Source: Saururus chinensis (Eukaryota > Streptophyta > Magnoliopsida > Piperales > Saururaceae). From it: a DNA stretch of 64,000 bases. Position numbers and translations under genes: made by a program. The stretch spans positions 36,193,178 through 36,257,177 of the forward strand of contig CP141143.1 in the NCBI GenBank assembly GCA_035235625.1. The letters are read 5' to 3'. Below, one piece after another: positions 22,165 to 36,692 of the stretch (position 1 is the stretch's first letter; the number at the start of each line of letters is the position of its first letter). The notes beneath the pieces are model-generated. The model was not told where the DNA came from and searched no databases. It was given only the letters and a program-made list of their open reading frames with translations.

Positions 22165-23781
22165 TGAGTATAATATATATTACTTTATCCCTATTTACTT
22201 TATTTTATAATCTTGATTAAGAGTTAATATAGCACAAATAATTATAAATTAAAATTAAAAATGACAAGAAAGACTTGTGTGAATTTTTTTTAATATTAAA
22301 TTGGCTAATTTTTGCATTGTTAATGCAGAAATCATATAAGGTGATTGATGGAGGGTCTAGGCCTATTGATAAGTTCGAAATATATATCTATTTTATATAT
22401 CTTTTTACCTTATTTGCTAGTATAGATTAGGTTAATTTAGTGTTAGTTATGGTTTATCTAGATTAAGATAATTATTAATATTTTATTTTTATTATTAATT
22501 AATTTTAGAAGTTATTAGTAGTTTACGCATGTATTTAAATCAAGTTAGAATTTTAGTTATATTCTGCATGTCTAAAATATAATATTTTATATTTTGTAGG
22601 TAAAGTGCGCTACGATGTTTAGAATAATTCAAAATAGTCTTTACATGCTTTAAAGTGGTTTGGACAACTTTTCAGAGTTATAAACAGTTGGAAATTAATA
22701 TGGACATGAAGAAAGAGCTTAATGAACAAAAAATGGACTGTCCAGAAAAATTGTCCAGATTGCAGAAACAGTGTAGCCGTTCTAATGGGGTGTTTGATGT
22801 ATCGAACGGGATAACGTGAATTCGGACAAAAACACAGTATAGAAGTGCGAACGGGCATGCAGGGCATTCGAACGGGATAATGTGCAGTTTTCTAGTTTTA
22901 ACCAATTTTCATTCTTTTTCATATTGGACTTCTTTGTCCGACTTTTATGCCTATATAAAGACATATTTGGCTTGAAATTGGGGGATTCTAGTAGATTTTC
23001 TTAAGAAAAAAGGAAGAAGAATATGGAAGAGAACTCAAAGCTTTTAATGGAGATTCAAGTGCTTTCTTCTACAATGAAAGGCTAGACTTTTCTTTTACTT
23101 AGGAGTTCATGAAGTTATAGATAAGTTTCAGTCTCTTTTCTTTTTAATTTAGATATTAGTTGTGAATGATAACAATTGTATGATAAAGATTTCTTTTTTA
23201 ATGGAAGAACTTTTAATGTTTATTCAAGTCTATATTGATTTATTGTCTTGTAGATGATAGATTGATGTGGTTTTAATATTTTTATCGATTCTAATTTTTG
23301 TGATTTAGATGAGATGGTCATGCAATAGTTTTAATGTTCAGATAATTAATGAATTGGATGAGTTATACTAAGATTAGACGGGTCATGCCTATAGCTAGTT
23401 TAGTGTAGATGATTCGTGTTATTGTCGAAGATAATTCATGCCATGGAATTTAATTAATGATTCTTTCTGAAGTAATTCTAGCTTGTAGCTGAGAATACTT
23501 GTTTATTCACACTAGATTTAGGTTAAAAGTTAAGAAATTGTTATGGTTCTATAGTGGATTTGATTTCCTAAGTAAATTCCATTATATTAATCTCTTGCTT
23601 TTAAATAGTTGATTCCTTTCTTTTGCTTAATTTAAGTTTAAGTTTTTTCTAGTTTTTAATTAGCAAATTCCTCTTTAGATTTAATAATAATTCATCCATC
23701 CTTGAGGTTCGACTACCCTTAAATACTTATCCTAGTATAATAACCTTGTACACTTGCAAAGGGTTTAATTATAAACGATCA
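22165..23781 (+). mobile_element. LTR-like block (family shared with 63060-64000)
   Basis: It has a TATA box (CTATATAAAG, 22951-22960) and ends TTATAAACGATCA at 23781. From about 22770 onward it matches 63220-64000 closely (CATATTGGACTTCTT, GACATATTTGGCTTGAAATT, GAGATTCAAGTGCTTTCTTC). Its first 190 bp match 63061-63215. Two LTR-like starts are possible (TGAGTATAATATA at 22165, TGATAAGTTCG at 22366), which suggests a nested or rearranged copy. No gag or pol follows. The superfamily is uncertain. Confidence 0.55.
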
Positions 23782-23859
23782 CCTATTGGTCGGCCTTGCA
23801 CATATAGAGTAATCGAAAGGGGCTAGGAGTTTAACGATCGGCTATGTAGAAATCAAATT

Positions 23860-24756
23860 TTAGTAACATTTTGGATCGATCGCCTTATAAGGCTATTGAT
23901 CGGGCGATACATAATTTCCCAATTCATACAATGTTTTACTCCTTTTCAAAGCAAAAGTCTTCTTCCGGCTTGTGGGTCTATATAAACACCTATTGGGCCC
24001 AAATTTGGAAGATTTTAAGATATTTTTTAAAGGCCAAAAGGGAAGTGAAGGTAGAGGAGTAACGAAGGGATTTCATGATGATTACAGGATCTTCATCAAC
24101 TATTCATGGCTAGAGTTTACAAACTTAGGAATTATTGAACTTATAGATCAGTATCAATATCTTTTTCTTCTTTTTAAAATTTTAGTTTGTGATGCATGAC
24201 AATTGTATTACATGAGATTTTTCAATGAAATGAGTTTTAATAGTTTATTCAATGTTATAGTGATTATATTCATCTTGTAGATGATAGATGTATGTGGTAT
24301 TAATATTCAACATTAAATTTGATACTTGTAGTTTAGATGAAATGGTTATGTAATAGGATTAATGAATTGGATAATTGATGCTAAGATAAGACTAGTGATG
24401 TCTATAGTTTAGATTGTTTTATGTCATAGACAATTCATCGTATGAAATTAATTACTAATTTTCTTTAAGTAGTTTTAGCTTGTAGCTAAGAACACTTTTT
24501 TCATATACACACATGGTTGAGATTGGAAGTTAAAGGGCTTGTTATGATTCTATTTGTGGATTCTTATTCCTAAGTTAGTTTCATCATATTAGTTTCTCAT
24601 TTACTTTACATTTGTGTTCATTTCAGTCTTCAATTAAAAAAATATTTGCTTCAAGGTTAGTAATAATTTAATATGTTTGTGAGCTTTGACAACCTTTAAT
24701 GTTATCTTAGTACAATTTCTATGTACACTTACATAGGGTTTAATTATAAACGATCA
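23860..24756 (+). mobile_element. Second, diverged LTR-like block next to the first
   Basis: It resembles the 3' two thirds of the preceding block: TATA box CTATATAAA at 23978, GTGATGCATGACAATTGTAT, TCTTGTAGATGATAGAT, and the same end, GGTTTAATTATAAACGATCA at 24756. It is more diverged and lacks the first part. The tandem arrangement suggests recombination between LTRs or adjacent insertions. Confidence 0.5.
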
Positions 24757-27700
24757 GCTGCCCGAGGAAGGCAAGGGGAGGGCAGGCCACATGCTACTTC
24801 CTCCCTCCTCTCTTTTTCTCCCTCTCTCACAATTCTATGAAGAACTGTGGAGCCACTCATGGGAAGCCACAGTTGTGCCACCGGATAGGGAGAAGATTCA
24901 GAAAGGGAAAGAACTGGGTGGCCTTTTGGCCCTTAGCAAAAATATGTTTTTGGGCAGGCACTGAATGGCGTCAAGGCCATGGTCATTGGATTCGTTGTGC
25001 ATCGATGATCTGGCAGCATGGCCCTAGCCCCGATATCACAACCAGCAGGCCTCTAGCCAGATGCGGGGAAGATAACTCATGCTATGGATCATCGGGCTTG
25101 TGTCACCCAACCCACTTTGGCCAAACTTGGTTGGGCAGAGTCTAGCCTAGGAGCGGACTGGTTTGTAAAAAAAATGAGTGTGCCACTAAATCGGGTCCAA
25201 TTCAGTGGTGTTTAGCTATGGGAAATTTTGAGAAAATTACAAATGGACCTTTTGAGGGGGGACGAGTGTCTTGACTATGCCAGAGGCTATGAAATGATTG
25301 CTTTACCCTTGTAGTTGAACAATAGTTAAATATTCAAAATGGGCTCCAGTTCAAGGGCATGTACGTGCACTTCAAAATTGAGAAAAATGCCAGTGAGAGG
25401 TAAGGGTGTACCCTAACTTTGGACGAAGCCATGTGATGGACAAACTTCCAACAACTAGTTAAATGGCCAATTTTTTCCTAGGTTTATGGTGTGAATCAAT
25501 GAGTGAACTAAAGTCAGCTTAAGGGGTTGATTCCCTCCTATAAAATGCCACAAATATTACCAAAGGTCCATAACCCAATGGACTTCATAAAAATCCTAGA
25601 CAAAATGTCCCTATGAGACAACAAGCCCGCATTAGAATGAATAGACTCACAAGCCAATTTAGAGTGGAACCCCTTAAGAGGACAATGACTTGAAACCCAA
25701 GAAAGGAGAAGTTTGTATCCAATGTTGAAGAATTACTTCAATGCCCATAAAGGCAATATAACCCGTATTTCATAAAATTAGATACACCTAACAAGAGGAG
25801 AGTTAGGATAAGACTTTAATGATAGTAAATACCCTCAAATGGAAAGGGACTGGGAGGTGACACAATGACCTCTGAGGTCACTATATCATGTAACATAATT
25901 GGAAACAAAGGGGAGTACCCTCATTTCAAGGGTTTTAGGCAGCTTAGTACATATGTCTTTAACATAATACATGGGACTGCCATGATAATTCATGTATACC
26001 TAGTATGGTAGATATATTGTTTTCCATTGTGGGCTTGCAATTTGTTATTTGCCTAGCCCTAGCTCTATCAATGTCTGTAATGGGCTTTCTATTGCCTCAA
26101 TTATGTTTGTGCCTTGGTACTACTATTTGTTAGGACATGTGTGGGCCCATATTATTTAAATCAAGTATGCACATCACACTATCACATAAGGATTTAATGT
26201 GGAAAACTCAAGAAACCACGACAGTCTCAATCAAGGTTAAATCAATGTACTAGTAAGACATTGAACTTACAAAACACAAAACAAGAAAGAACCCTATGAA
26301 CTCGACACAAACTTCTTTGTTCAATATTTTTCATTGTTATTGTTGGCCTTTAATTCTTTTTCTTCGAATACATAAAGTTTTTCCCTCTTTGTGTTTTGTT
26401 CTTCGTCTTCTTCTAGCAACTTAAGCAAATACTCCTTTTTTTGTTGATTCACCTTTTGACATTCTTTAACTCCCTTTGAAGAATTTGATGACACTCCCCT
26501 TGTATATATTGTGTGAAAATCTTCTTGCTTCAGTTGTGTTTCACCATGAATCCTACATGAATAATCCCTTCAACCATTCTCTAGATTCTCTACGAAAACA
26601 ATGAGTAAATGACTCTCATTTCTTCTCCAATGTTTTTTAGGTTTTTCTCTCTTCAAATTCGTCATACCTTAGCTTTTATATAGGTCTCAAAGTTAGTTTA
26701 AGTCATTGAAATCAACTAGGAATGAAAACTGATCCGGAAAGGCTTTTTTAAGGCAACTAAAACTACTAGTGATTGTTCTTTCCAAACAGTGAATGATCAT
26801 TCGCTGTTTCCTTACCACACGATACTTCAAGCAATCAATGTCTCAATTGATAAAGTATCATCTTTGTTTAACAAAGGGCTGATTCAATATATGATTGATC
26901 AATTTGTCCTGTGTAATATCCAACGATCGATCAATGATAGATTTAATTAAAATTTTACACTTTTTAACCTAAATCTGTCTAAAACCTTTAAAATCACTTC
27001 CGAAACATTCCAAATGACTTTTTTATGAGAATGTGTACTTAATGAACATCTTTTTTATCACCATTCTTTAGTCTTTACTCTTAATCCATAAGAACACGTC
27101 TGCTCCTATTTTTCAAGTCCATCAATTCTAAATCCGATTCGACCACAACTTAATCTAAATAGATTTCTAAAACAAATTACATACGTGAAGTTTTTGACAC
27201 AGTTTTGATCAAGTAAATTAGCCAATTGCATTACATATGACACATATATTCTTTCAATCTATCTTTTTGGCTATTTCAATTCAAAACACTATAAGATTGA
27301 AAAATAAAAATAAAATTTACAACTTATGACATAGTGCATTGACTTTCAATTTGTACATATGACTTAACAACAGTATAACATAACATAGACACATTAGAAT
27401 TGATATTGAAAAGCCTTGTATTAACCTGTATTTATCTTGCACACTTTCAATAAAATTATTTGCATGAGTTATTTACAATCAAAATTACAATCATATTGTT
27501 CAAGTAGGTATGAAAAAAAGCATTTTGATTTTAATTAATCATTTATCCCCCTTTCTGACACAAATAGACAAAAAGATAAGGAATAATTAACAAAAATACT
27601 CAACTAAGCACAATCAAGTCATAAATATTACCATAAGTCATAAAAATAATTAATCCACAAAATAAAGCATGTCCGTCACATATACATAATCACATAATCA

Positions 27701-27937
27701 ATTTCAAAATACGTCCCATAGTCAAATGAAACACAAACTAAACCAAAACAAGTCTCATCACAAGAACACATGAAAAAGTGATATAAAAACATAAACTCAA
27801 GCATTCTCAAGCATCATCATCAGTATCAGTAAACTCCCCCTCACTATATGCTTTTAGAAATCTATAGCAAAGCATCCTCCTGATGTCTGCAAGACCCTGT
27901 CACACCTCATCTCTAAAAGAACTAAACTTTACATATG
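24757..27937. other. Gene-free stretch
   Basis: A 102-codon open frame at 24837-25145 has no recognisable domain and an amino-acid content that does not suggest a protein; I do not call it. The rest is AT-rich. The part around 26700-27000 carries several CGATCGATCA/TGATTGATCA-like motifs that also occur near 38640-38850 upstream of a copia gag, so it may be remnant LTR. Confidence 0.4.
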
Positions 27938-28690
27938 TCATAAGTCTATCAGTAGCCATGTTGGTGCCTGTTGTTCCTCTAGATCTACCCCATCTTGAAT
28001 GACTGAAGCATCTATCGGTCCTATCCCAACCATTGTTAGTTCTTCTTGTGGGATCCTAACATGTACAAAGATGAATATCCTACATATAATGTAAGGATAT
28101 GGTAGCATCTTATGTGTATGACTATACGGAAAGGTCATAATTCGACAAAAAATGATCGATGAAAAATCTAACTCCATCTCACGATGTGACAATAGAAATA
28201 AAATCATAGCAATCATACTAAGCAATGACCTAAAGCAATCTATAATCATTAGTCAAGGAGTGATACATCCAGCTCTCTGCTTATGGGAAAACCTGTCAAT
28301 CTCCCAGTCAACTCACTGTCTATTAGAAACTCAAATCCATTATTGTGTGGATATCTCATTAGTCTCCTCTTACACTGAATAACGTCAGCAATGATATGAA
28401 GCATAATACAAATCTTTGTGCATCCACCAACTCCTACTAACATGTCCTCATCATCCCATCTAAGAGATGAATACCATTGTTTAACTAGACGAGGGTATAC
28501 ACGTTGATCCGTGGAGAAATAGTCCTAAATTACTCTATCCAATACGAACGAGCCTCTAACCACTCCATGGTGGTCTCTAATGGCACATGGACTAAACTAT
28601 GCTTGCAGCGTATCGGTCTAACTCTCTCCCCTACTAATTGATGTCTATGGATCCCTTGATCCTGATTCATTGGCCACTTTTTGCTTCTTT
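27938..28690 (-). pseudogene. Possible transposon-derived protein relic (unidentified)
   Basis: Minus-strand frames read YPRLVKQWYSSLRW, then the pieces LVGVGGCTKICI and GFEFLIDSELTGRLTGFPIS, and further down ILPYSHTHKMLPYP-like sequence with TMVGIGPIDAS. The pattern (PRLVKxWYSxL, a short strand-rich centre, then a LPY motif) is reminiscent of the gag-like 'putative plant transposon protein' found in many plant genomes. Frames are broken by several shifts and stops. I see no zinc knuckle or pol. The family call is tentative. Confidence 0.3.
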
Positions 28691-28699
28691 GCTCTCTCC

Positions 28700-29880
28700 A
28701 TCTAAATTAATTAGAAAGAAAGAAAACCTAGGGTTAAACATTACTATGAACTAATAAGAAGACATAAATAGTCCTATAATTAAAAAAAATTGAAATGCAC
28801 GTTAAAAATCATATTTTTAAAATGAAAGAAAACCCTAAAAATTTTATGTGTCCAATTGAGTCCAAATTTTAATATAGTGTTTTAGCACAAAAAACGATTA
28901 GCAATCAAGCACTTATGGGATCAATTGATCGGTAATGAAATAATTCAATTTTTTAAATTTAAAAATTGAGAACATTCAAAATATTTTGGAAATATGCCAA
29001 TGAATTCCTAAAATTATATCAAGACATTATCCATCTAATTAAGATTTATTTTAGAGTTAGAACTCAAAATAAAATTTAAACATTAAAAACAAGCATAGTT
29101 TGCTCATTTAGACAAATGTCATATTAATTTTCCTTTATTCTAAGTGCATCTATATATTATGTTTTATAATACCTTGCCATAGATTAGTTAACTCCTTTGG
29201 TATGTGATTGTGAATTTTCTTTTCTTCTTTTTAACACTTTAATTCTCTTTATTAATTTTTAGAAGAAACCACCAATATTTTTAACTCTTGTTTCTTTTAA
29301 TCTTGAATCTCCCAATGTTTTTAACTTAGACAAATTTGTTCAAACCCTAGTAAAAATAAATTTTTTATTTTTTAACTCACTTTAGCTAGAATCGATGTAT
29401 ATGTTTCACCTATAAATAATAAATATAATAAAATATCATAAAAAATATGCCCATGCTTTTTTTAGTCATGATATTTTTTCTTAAATCATTTTTCTTTGGC
29501 TTGGCTTTTTTTGAATCATCTCTACTTACATCATTTATTTTTCTTATTCTTTACTTCTTGTTATTCACTTTTCTTAATGTCAAGTGAATTGGAGCTTCAC
29601 ACTAGCTCTAGGCCGACCTAAGTAGGTGACCCTTCCCCATATTCTTTATAAGGATAATTTTATATGACTAAAAGATATTGAAGTAAATAAACTACATTGA
29701 ATCTCATTACATGGATTTTTTTTTAATTCTAAATAGAAATCTAACATAAGATCCTCTAATTTGATCACTAGGAGTGCATTTTAATCCAAATGCCTAAGGT
29801 GTTTTTGTTATCCTTAGCTTTGCCTAGTCATCCTATCCTAAGGCAATCTAAGGTATTTTTGCTTAATCTTCCTAATTGAT
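28700..29880. other. Gene-free AT-rich stretch
   Basis: Very AT-rich, with no open frame of note and no clear repeat. Confidence 0.5.
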
Positions 29881-29884
29881 CCTT

Positions 29885-31060
29885 CAACCCTTAAAGATCA
29901 ATCTTCCTCACCCACACTCTTTCAATCTTCTCATAAACTAGGTGGGGTATCCTAAGGGTCATAATAGTAGTGTGCTTATTTTCCTTCTTCTTTGACCGAA
30001 GTTTAAAGGGTTGATCCTTTGGGCACACTTTTCTAGTATAAGAATCTCTACGACATATGTCACACACTCCCTCAATTCTAGAATCTATCTTCACTCTATT
30101 TCCTTTTGACCTAGGTGTGTTGGGCGCTATCTCAGGTTCTTTGTCACTCATTTTGGCTTTTACAAATATAGTAGGTTTTGCTAATGAGGTAATCAAGCAA
30201 TTCTTAAAACCAAAGCCCATCTTATTGGTTTGACTTACGCTCAACATGGTCTCCAATTTCTTCTTCTCATTCTTGAATCCATCAAATTTCTATTTGGAGG
30301 ACATAACTCTCTATTGAGAGCACTAGACTTCTCTTTCTTAAGCTCAATGTCATTCATAAGATCACTCACTTCTCTTTCTTACTTGATGTTCAAATCCACT
30401 AACCTATTAGCCTCTTGAGAAGACAAGACCAACTTATCATTTTTTTTTCAATTCTTTCGGCATTTGGTTTTTCTAGTCAAGACTAAGAATTGTTGGAGGA
30501 ACCCTTTGTACTCATGAGAATCAACGTCAAACTCTGACTTATATTCAAGAAAAGTAGACTAATGAGCCTCTTCACTAGAATCATTTTCCTTCACACTTGC
30601 ATGGAAGACACTATAGTTACACATCTAATCTTCATCAATAGAACTCTCATTAGAGTACGTTGCTTGAAGGACCTTTCTTTTTTTTCTTTTTATTATCATA
30701 CTCTTTTGGTTTCTTAGGCTTACCATTAGAAGAATTATTAGAGTTATTGTTAGGACAATTAGTAATAAAATGATCTAACTTACCAAATTCAAAATACTTC
30801 ATATTCTTGTCTTGTTTGTTTTGCCTCCCATATTTCCTATCCCTTTGTCTCTACTCTAAATTTTGACCCTTATTCCCAGACCTAAAGTTTTGAGATTTCA
30901 TAAACTTTTTGAAGTTTGTAGCTAACAAGAGCATTAATTCTTCAACATCCTAAAATTCTTTAGATTCTCTTAAGGTGTTCAAAGCTTTATTCAATTTTAG
31001 ACATCATTTTATTCAAACTTGATTGAAGATCGGATTGTTAAGTTAGAACATATTTCAAAA
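29885..31060 (-). pseudogene. Copia gag relic with degenerate zinc knuckle
   Basis: On the minus strand: LNKALNTLRESKEF, then ATNFKKFMKSQNF, then a basic Gln/Asn-rich stretch, then YFEFGKLDHFITNCP at about 30750-30795. The last is a CCHC knuckle with both leading cysteines lost (the family has CFECGKxGHFxxxC). Downstream come a coiled-coil-like Lys/Glu-rich part, MLSVSQTNKMGFGF and, near 29900, ERVWVRK, which fits the stretch before the protease in this copia subgroup. Many stops and shifts; no protease or later domains follow. Confidence 0.55.
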
Positions 31061-31104
31061 GTTTCAATTGGCTGATATTTTATCAAAACCTTTGGATTTC
31101 AATA

Positions 31105-31510
31105 CACTACAAAAAAAAACTATTAGTGGGGGTTTTAAAATCCCCGCTAGAAGTCTCAGAACCCCCGCTAAAACTTTTAGTGGCAGCTTTGAGGTCACCG
31201 CTGAAAAGAGCCCTGCATAAAGTTTTTGCGGGGAACATAGCGGGGGTTTTTTGATCCGCTGCTAAAACTTAAGCTTTTTAGTGGCGGTTTTGGTAGCCCC
31301 CGCTAATGAGTTTCAAAAATTAATTTTTTCAGCAGCGGCTAAACTAGCCCCTACTAAAAGCTTAATTTTTTAACGCCCGTGACTATGCTTAGCGGTGGTT
31401 TTAAAAAACCGCTGCTAAAAATTATAGACCCCTTGCCACTAAAGCATTTTAGCGGGGGTTCTATATGAGCATCAAAAACTATTGCTTGGCTATTTGAGAA
31501 ACTGCTGCTA
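31105..31510. repeat. Left subterminal repeats of CACTA-C
   Basis: At least eight copies of a CCGCTAAAA / TTTTAGCGGGGG motif in both orientations, for example near 31145, 31200, 31245, 31290, 31395 and 31455. Several form imperfect palindromes. Confidence 0.75.
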
Positions 31511-33147
31511 AAATTATTTTTTTATTTACACAAAATTTAAATTAATTTTTCTTTTATCACTTGCACATTTATGTATTCTCAAACACACTTTCATTTTACA
31601 TATAACTATCATTTGACACTTAAATAATAACATAAAAGATCTTAAATTAACATAATTATTTAAATCAAGTACGTAATACAATAAGTATTGAAAAAGAAGT
31701 TTGCAAATACATTAGTTCCAAATATTTACAATGTCCTTGGTACAATGACAAGATTATTTAATATAAAGAAGGAAAAGTCTTTGTTAAGACTTTGATTCGT
31801 GAGCGCAACTTGTCAATTTAAAATTATTCACCATTAGCCTACACAAAAATAAAATAAAACAAAATTAGCTTATGATATTTTTGAACTACTAAAAAAATAT
31901 AGTTATACTTTACAACTACTTTTTATGCTTTTACCTAACTCATTTGAGAAACTTATCATATGATCCATCTTTGATAATAATTATGCCGGTTGAAAGAAAT
32001 TCATCATCGTCATGAAACATATGTTGGTCATCTATATGCACCTTCTCAAAATATGAAAAAGAAATAGTTAATGGCATGAGTAAATTGTTGCTCAAACTAC
32101 AAGTTTTAAATGTGCACAGGAAATTCTCACAATATTAGTACAATATTAAAAACCTTGTGCACTTGTTATTTGTTTAGCTTTCAAAATCAACAGATCAATT
32201 GAGGCATATTTTACTATCAAATATTCAAACAATCCACAATTTCAATGCATAGGAGAAGTCAAAAGGATGCAAAACCGCAACACTTCTGGGAAATTAATGA
32301 AGAGAACTGGTAGGGTTGTGCTTAAGGGCTTCTGGTCTCAATTTTACTTGTAATCAAGATAAAGAAAGGAACATCATGGAAATAAAAAAAAGAGATATAT
32401 TATTAGTGGTGCTTTATTTTAAAAAAATGATATGAGATGTTTCCCGTTGAAAATTTTAAAACCCTTCTTTTATAGCATATATATTTTTACTCAAATTAAA
32501 AAACTTTTGCATAAGACCTTCCACATGATGGTTATAGAAGTGAACTTTGGCATAAAATCAATTGGTATAGCATCTATTTATCCATAAAGATTTAAAGACA
32601 ACTAAGTAGCTGACACATGGTCAAGAAGGTCCATACTAAAGCCATGTACCCAAAGGAAAAATATTAAAGCCAAGTCTAAATTACCTAGCCCCAGTACAAT
32701 TTGCGGGCTATTGCAAGACCAAATACAATGTAAATGCTAGAAAGAAGTAAACAACTCAAGAATAAGGCCAACAAAATTCAACCTAATTGGTAGTCAAATT
32801 ATTCTATAATAAATATTCCCTCCATCAGCCAGAGAGGCAGTAGTTTATAGAGAATGAAAATGATAGACTCTTTTGCACCGTTTTATTTGTTCTTTTCTCA
32901 GTGTTAACAACTAAACAAATCAAATACCATACATACTTTATCTAAATGCACAATTTTTTAAAATCAACTACCTGGAACGTACGCATAAATATACAAGGCA
33001 ACTTTTGCATAAAAAATTACATGTGTAAAACATCAATCCCAAAGAAACACAAAATCCTAGAATGACCTTTCAAGTCATTGATAGCACATAGCAATCAAAT
33101 AAGTGAGACATAAAAAAGCATATATAAGAACTAACCACTAGATGAGG

Positions 33148-33330
33148 AACTCATATCACTAATTGAGTAGCTCAAACTACTGTCTCTAACAGCTACATCC
33201 TTTTCAATCTCCACAAGGACATAGCTTGAGACTGGAGGATCATTTTCACCAATATCTATATATTCATCTTGACCAGGGTCATTGCCTAAAATGCAAAGCA
33301 TTGAACTAATTAAAATAAATAAACTATGAC
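33148..33330 (-). pseudogene. Second copy of the unidentified terminal exon
   Basis: After the acceptor TTTTAG the minus strand reads GNDPGQDEYIDIGENDPPVS, then SYVLVEIEKDVAVRDSS, ending in a serine-rich tail (SDMSSSS) and a stop. Here the frame is open. The same exon with its 3' flank is present at 34960-35150. The SCPL exons lie between the two copies. Confidence 0.5.
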
Positions 33331-33559
33331 CATGATCACTAAAAAATGGTAAATATTAGTTGTCCAATTGTAAGAGTTCTACATGCATGTGCATATGTGC
33401 AAAAAGAAGCTCAGAAAGCAGAATTAATAGAAAATTTACATTTAGCTTGTTTAGTAGTCTGTTGAGTGAGCTAGTATACATTGGCAGTGCAAGGAGGTGT
33501 TAGAATGCTATACTCATCAATGTTCCGCATTTCTTCACTGGCCAACTCCACCATCCGTT

Positions 33560-34624
<1,065 letters not shown>

Positions 34625-34959
34625 CTGAAAGAAAAATCTATTATAGAAACAGAATAACATATGCTTCCCTGAGGATAATTAATGAGGACACCTAACAACA
34701 AACGTCTTGAATAACTTTCCAAAAGAATCCAAATTCTATGTAGATAACAGTATAGTGGCCAAATCAAGCAAATGGCTGTGGAAAAGCAATATGGTGCTTG
34801 ATCCCATTTGAAAGAGGCAACAAAAAGCATATGAGAAGCAAATGAAAACAGTATACTGGTCTATTTCTTCAAACAAAATGTTTTATTGCCTCCCATTTAT
34901 TGGTCATCAATGACTGTAATAGTGTGTGTAGTCAATGACTATATTTAATATGTTTGAGT

Positions 34960-35411
34960 AGGAACTCATATCACTACTTGAGTCGCTCAAACTATTGAAT
35001 TTGTTGTCTCTAACAGTTGCATCTTTTTCAATCTCCACAGGGATGTAGCTTGAGACTTGAGGATCATCTTCACCGATATCATATATTTATCTTGACCAGA
35101 GTCATTGCCTAAAATGCAAAGCATTGAACTAATTATAATAAAGAAACTAACATTTGCTGCTTATATTATTATAAAATAGGTAGGTTTCTATTACCTTTGC
35201 AAGGCTGCATAGAATGATTAGTGAGCCCAGATTTTATCCCTGTTACAGTCTGAAGGGAACTTTGGCATAGATTTTGATCCATGTCAAGTTCCCCATCTGA
35301 TGCATGAAGCACACTCTCAACGAAGCAAAGATAGCAGTACATACCAATGGCCAACAAAATAACACCTACAACAGGTGGAAACATGATAACCAGCAAGAAG
35401 AAGCACGACAC
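34960..35411 (-). pseudogene. Captured exons of an unidentified gene, copy 1
   Basis: A minus-strand open frame (35411-35169) has a hydrophobic, membrane-like start (FFLLVIMFPPVVGVILLAIG) and then VESVLHASDGELDMDQ and SSLQTVTGIKSGLTNHSM. The next putative exon (about 35109-34960), after an AG acceptor, begins GNDSGQDK and shares about 180 bp with 33148-33330, but here a base loss shifts its frame. I do not recognise the family. Confidence 0.4.
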
Positions 35412-36299
35412 TAGCTGGTGAAGTCAGAAAAAGGAATGAAAACAAAGTGGAAATAGAATTTTGTATTATTGAATAGTAAAGTCTGAATTACAAATGCTGA
35501 GATTGATCCTTATATAGCGATCAAATCTCCTAATAAAAAACAAGAACAAAAACAAGGAAATTACTTTGGAAAATTAAAAAATAAGACTTGAATAAACTTA
35601 CCTATATAATATGAAAGACTAACACTATAGAAAAACAAAATTATGAGCAAATATACTCTAACAAATAGAAACTCAAAATGTCATAAAATACCAAGCTGAC
35701 ACTCACTCAGTATGGCCTAAGAAAAAGCTTTGTATCTCATGTGCTCCAATTAAGGCCTTTTTTAGAAACCTAGTCACCTAGAAAGGAAAAAATTGTAGAG
35801 AACTTCATCAGCAGACTATATAATACCATTTCTAGATAAATAAGGCACACATGAAAAAGTTAATTTCTTAGGAAAAGTTAGAAATAGTACACGAATTTTA
35901 AAATCTCTATTAGCACTAACAATGAACTGTCCTTATGGAGAGAAATCCTGCAACAGGGAAAAATAGAACATACATTAATCAATATTGATCAAACATAACA
36001 TAACCCAAATAAAAAAACACAAATCAAGACAGAATGTATAGTAAAAAAATCAAACCAAAAGTTCAAGAGATAAATTAGCAAACTTAACATAAAGAAACCA
36101 AAAATAAAAAGACAAACCATACCAGTTGAAGCCCTCACATGAAAGAAAAAACAAACTAGAAAGCTTCAATTGCCCGGACGTTTCCTCTACCTTTGATCAA
36201 GTTCTCAATTATTTTCTCATATAACGGTCATTGGAGATCAATACAACAAAGTGAATTTTTTTCCGTGGGAAGATTATGAAATTTTCACTCTAAAAATAT

Positions 36300-36692
36300 T
36301 AGCAGGATTTCATCCCACCGTGTCGCGAACTGCAAATTCTTTTGCGGGGGTTAAGTGCCAAAAATCCAGCCTCCAATGGTGGTTTTGAGGGAGTCCTCTC
36401 ATCAATCGCCCCTCTCGACTCTCCCTGCTGCAATCTGTCATCTCTACTTTCTTGGATCCACATCTCTCATGCACAAGTTTGGAGGAGTGTTGTCTTGCTC
36501 GATCGCAAAATCTCCCCTCTAGTTGTGCTTTCGCGGGGGCTTCTCTAATCACCCCGCTAATGAAGAGCCCCAAGTCTCGTTAAGTGACTCTAGCGGGGTA
36601 CCATGACAAACCCCCACTATAATCCAATTTTAGCGGGTAGTTTTATGACCCTCACTAAAAATTCCCCACTAAATGGCACTAATTTTGTAGTG
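36300..36692. repeat. Right subterminal region and TIR of CACTA-C
   Basis: GCGGGGGTTAAG, CGCGGGGGCTTCTC, TAGCGGGGTACC and TAGCGGGTAG mirror the left subterminal motifs. A less repetitive GC-rich stretch at 36350-36500 is open on both strands but has no recognisable protein. Confidence 0.7.

Noticed and set aside
24837..25145. 102-codon frame rich in Trp/Cys/His
   Set aside because: No family resemblance, no splice or promoter context, flanked by LTR-like DNA.
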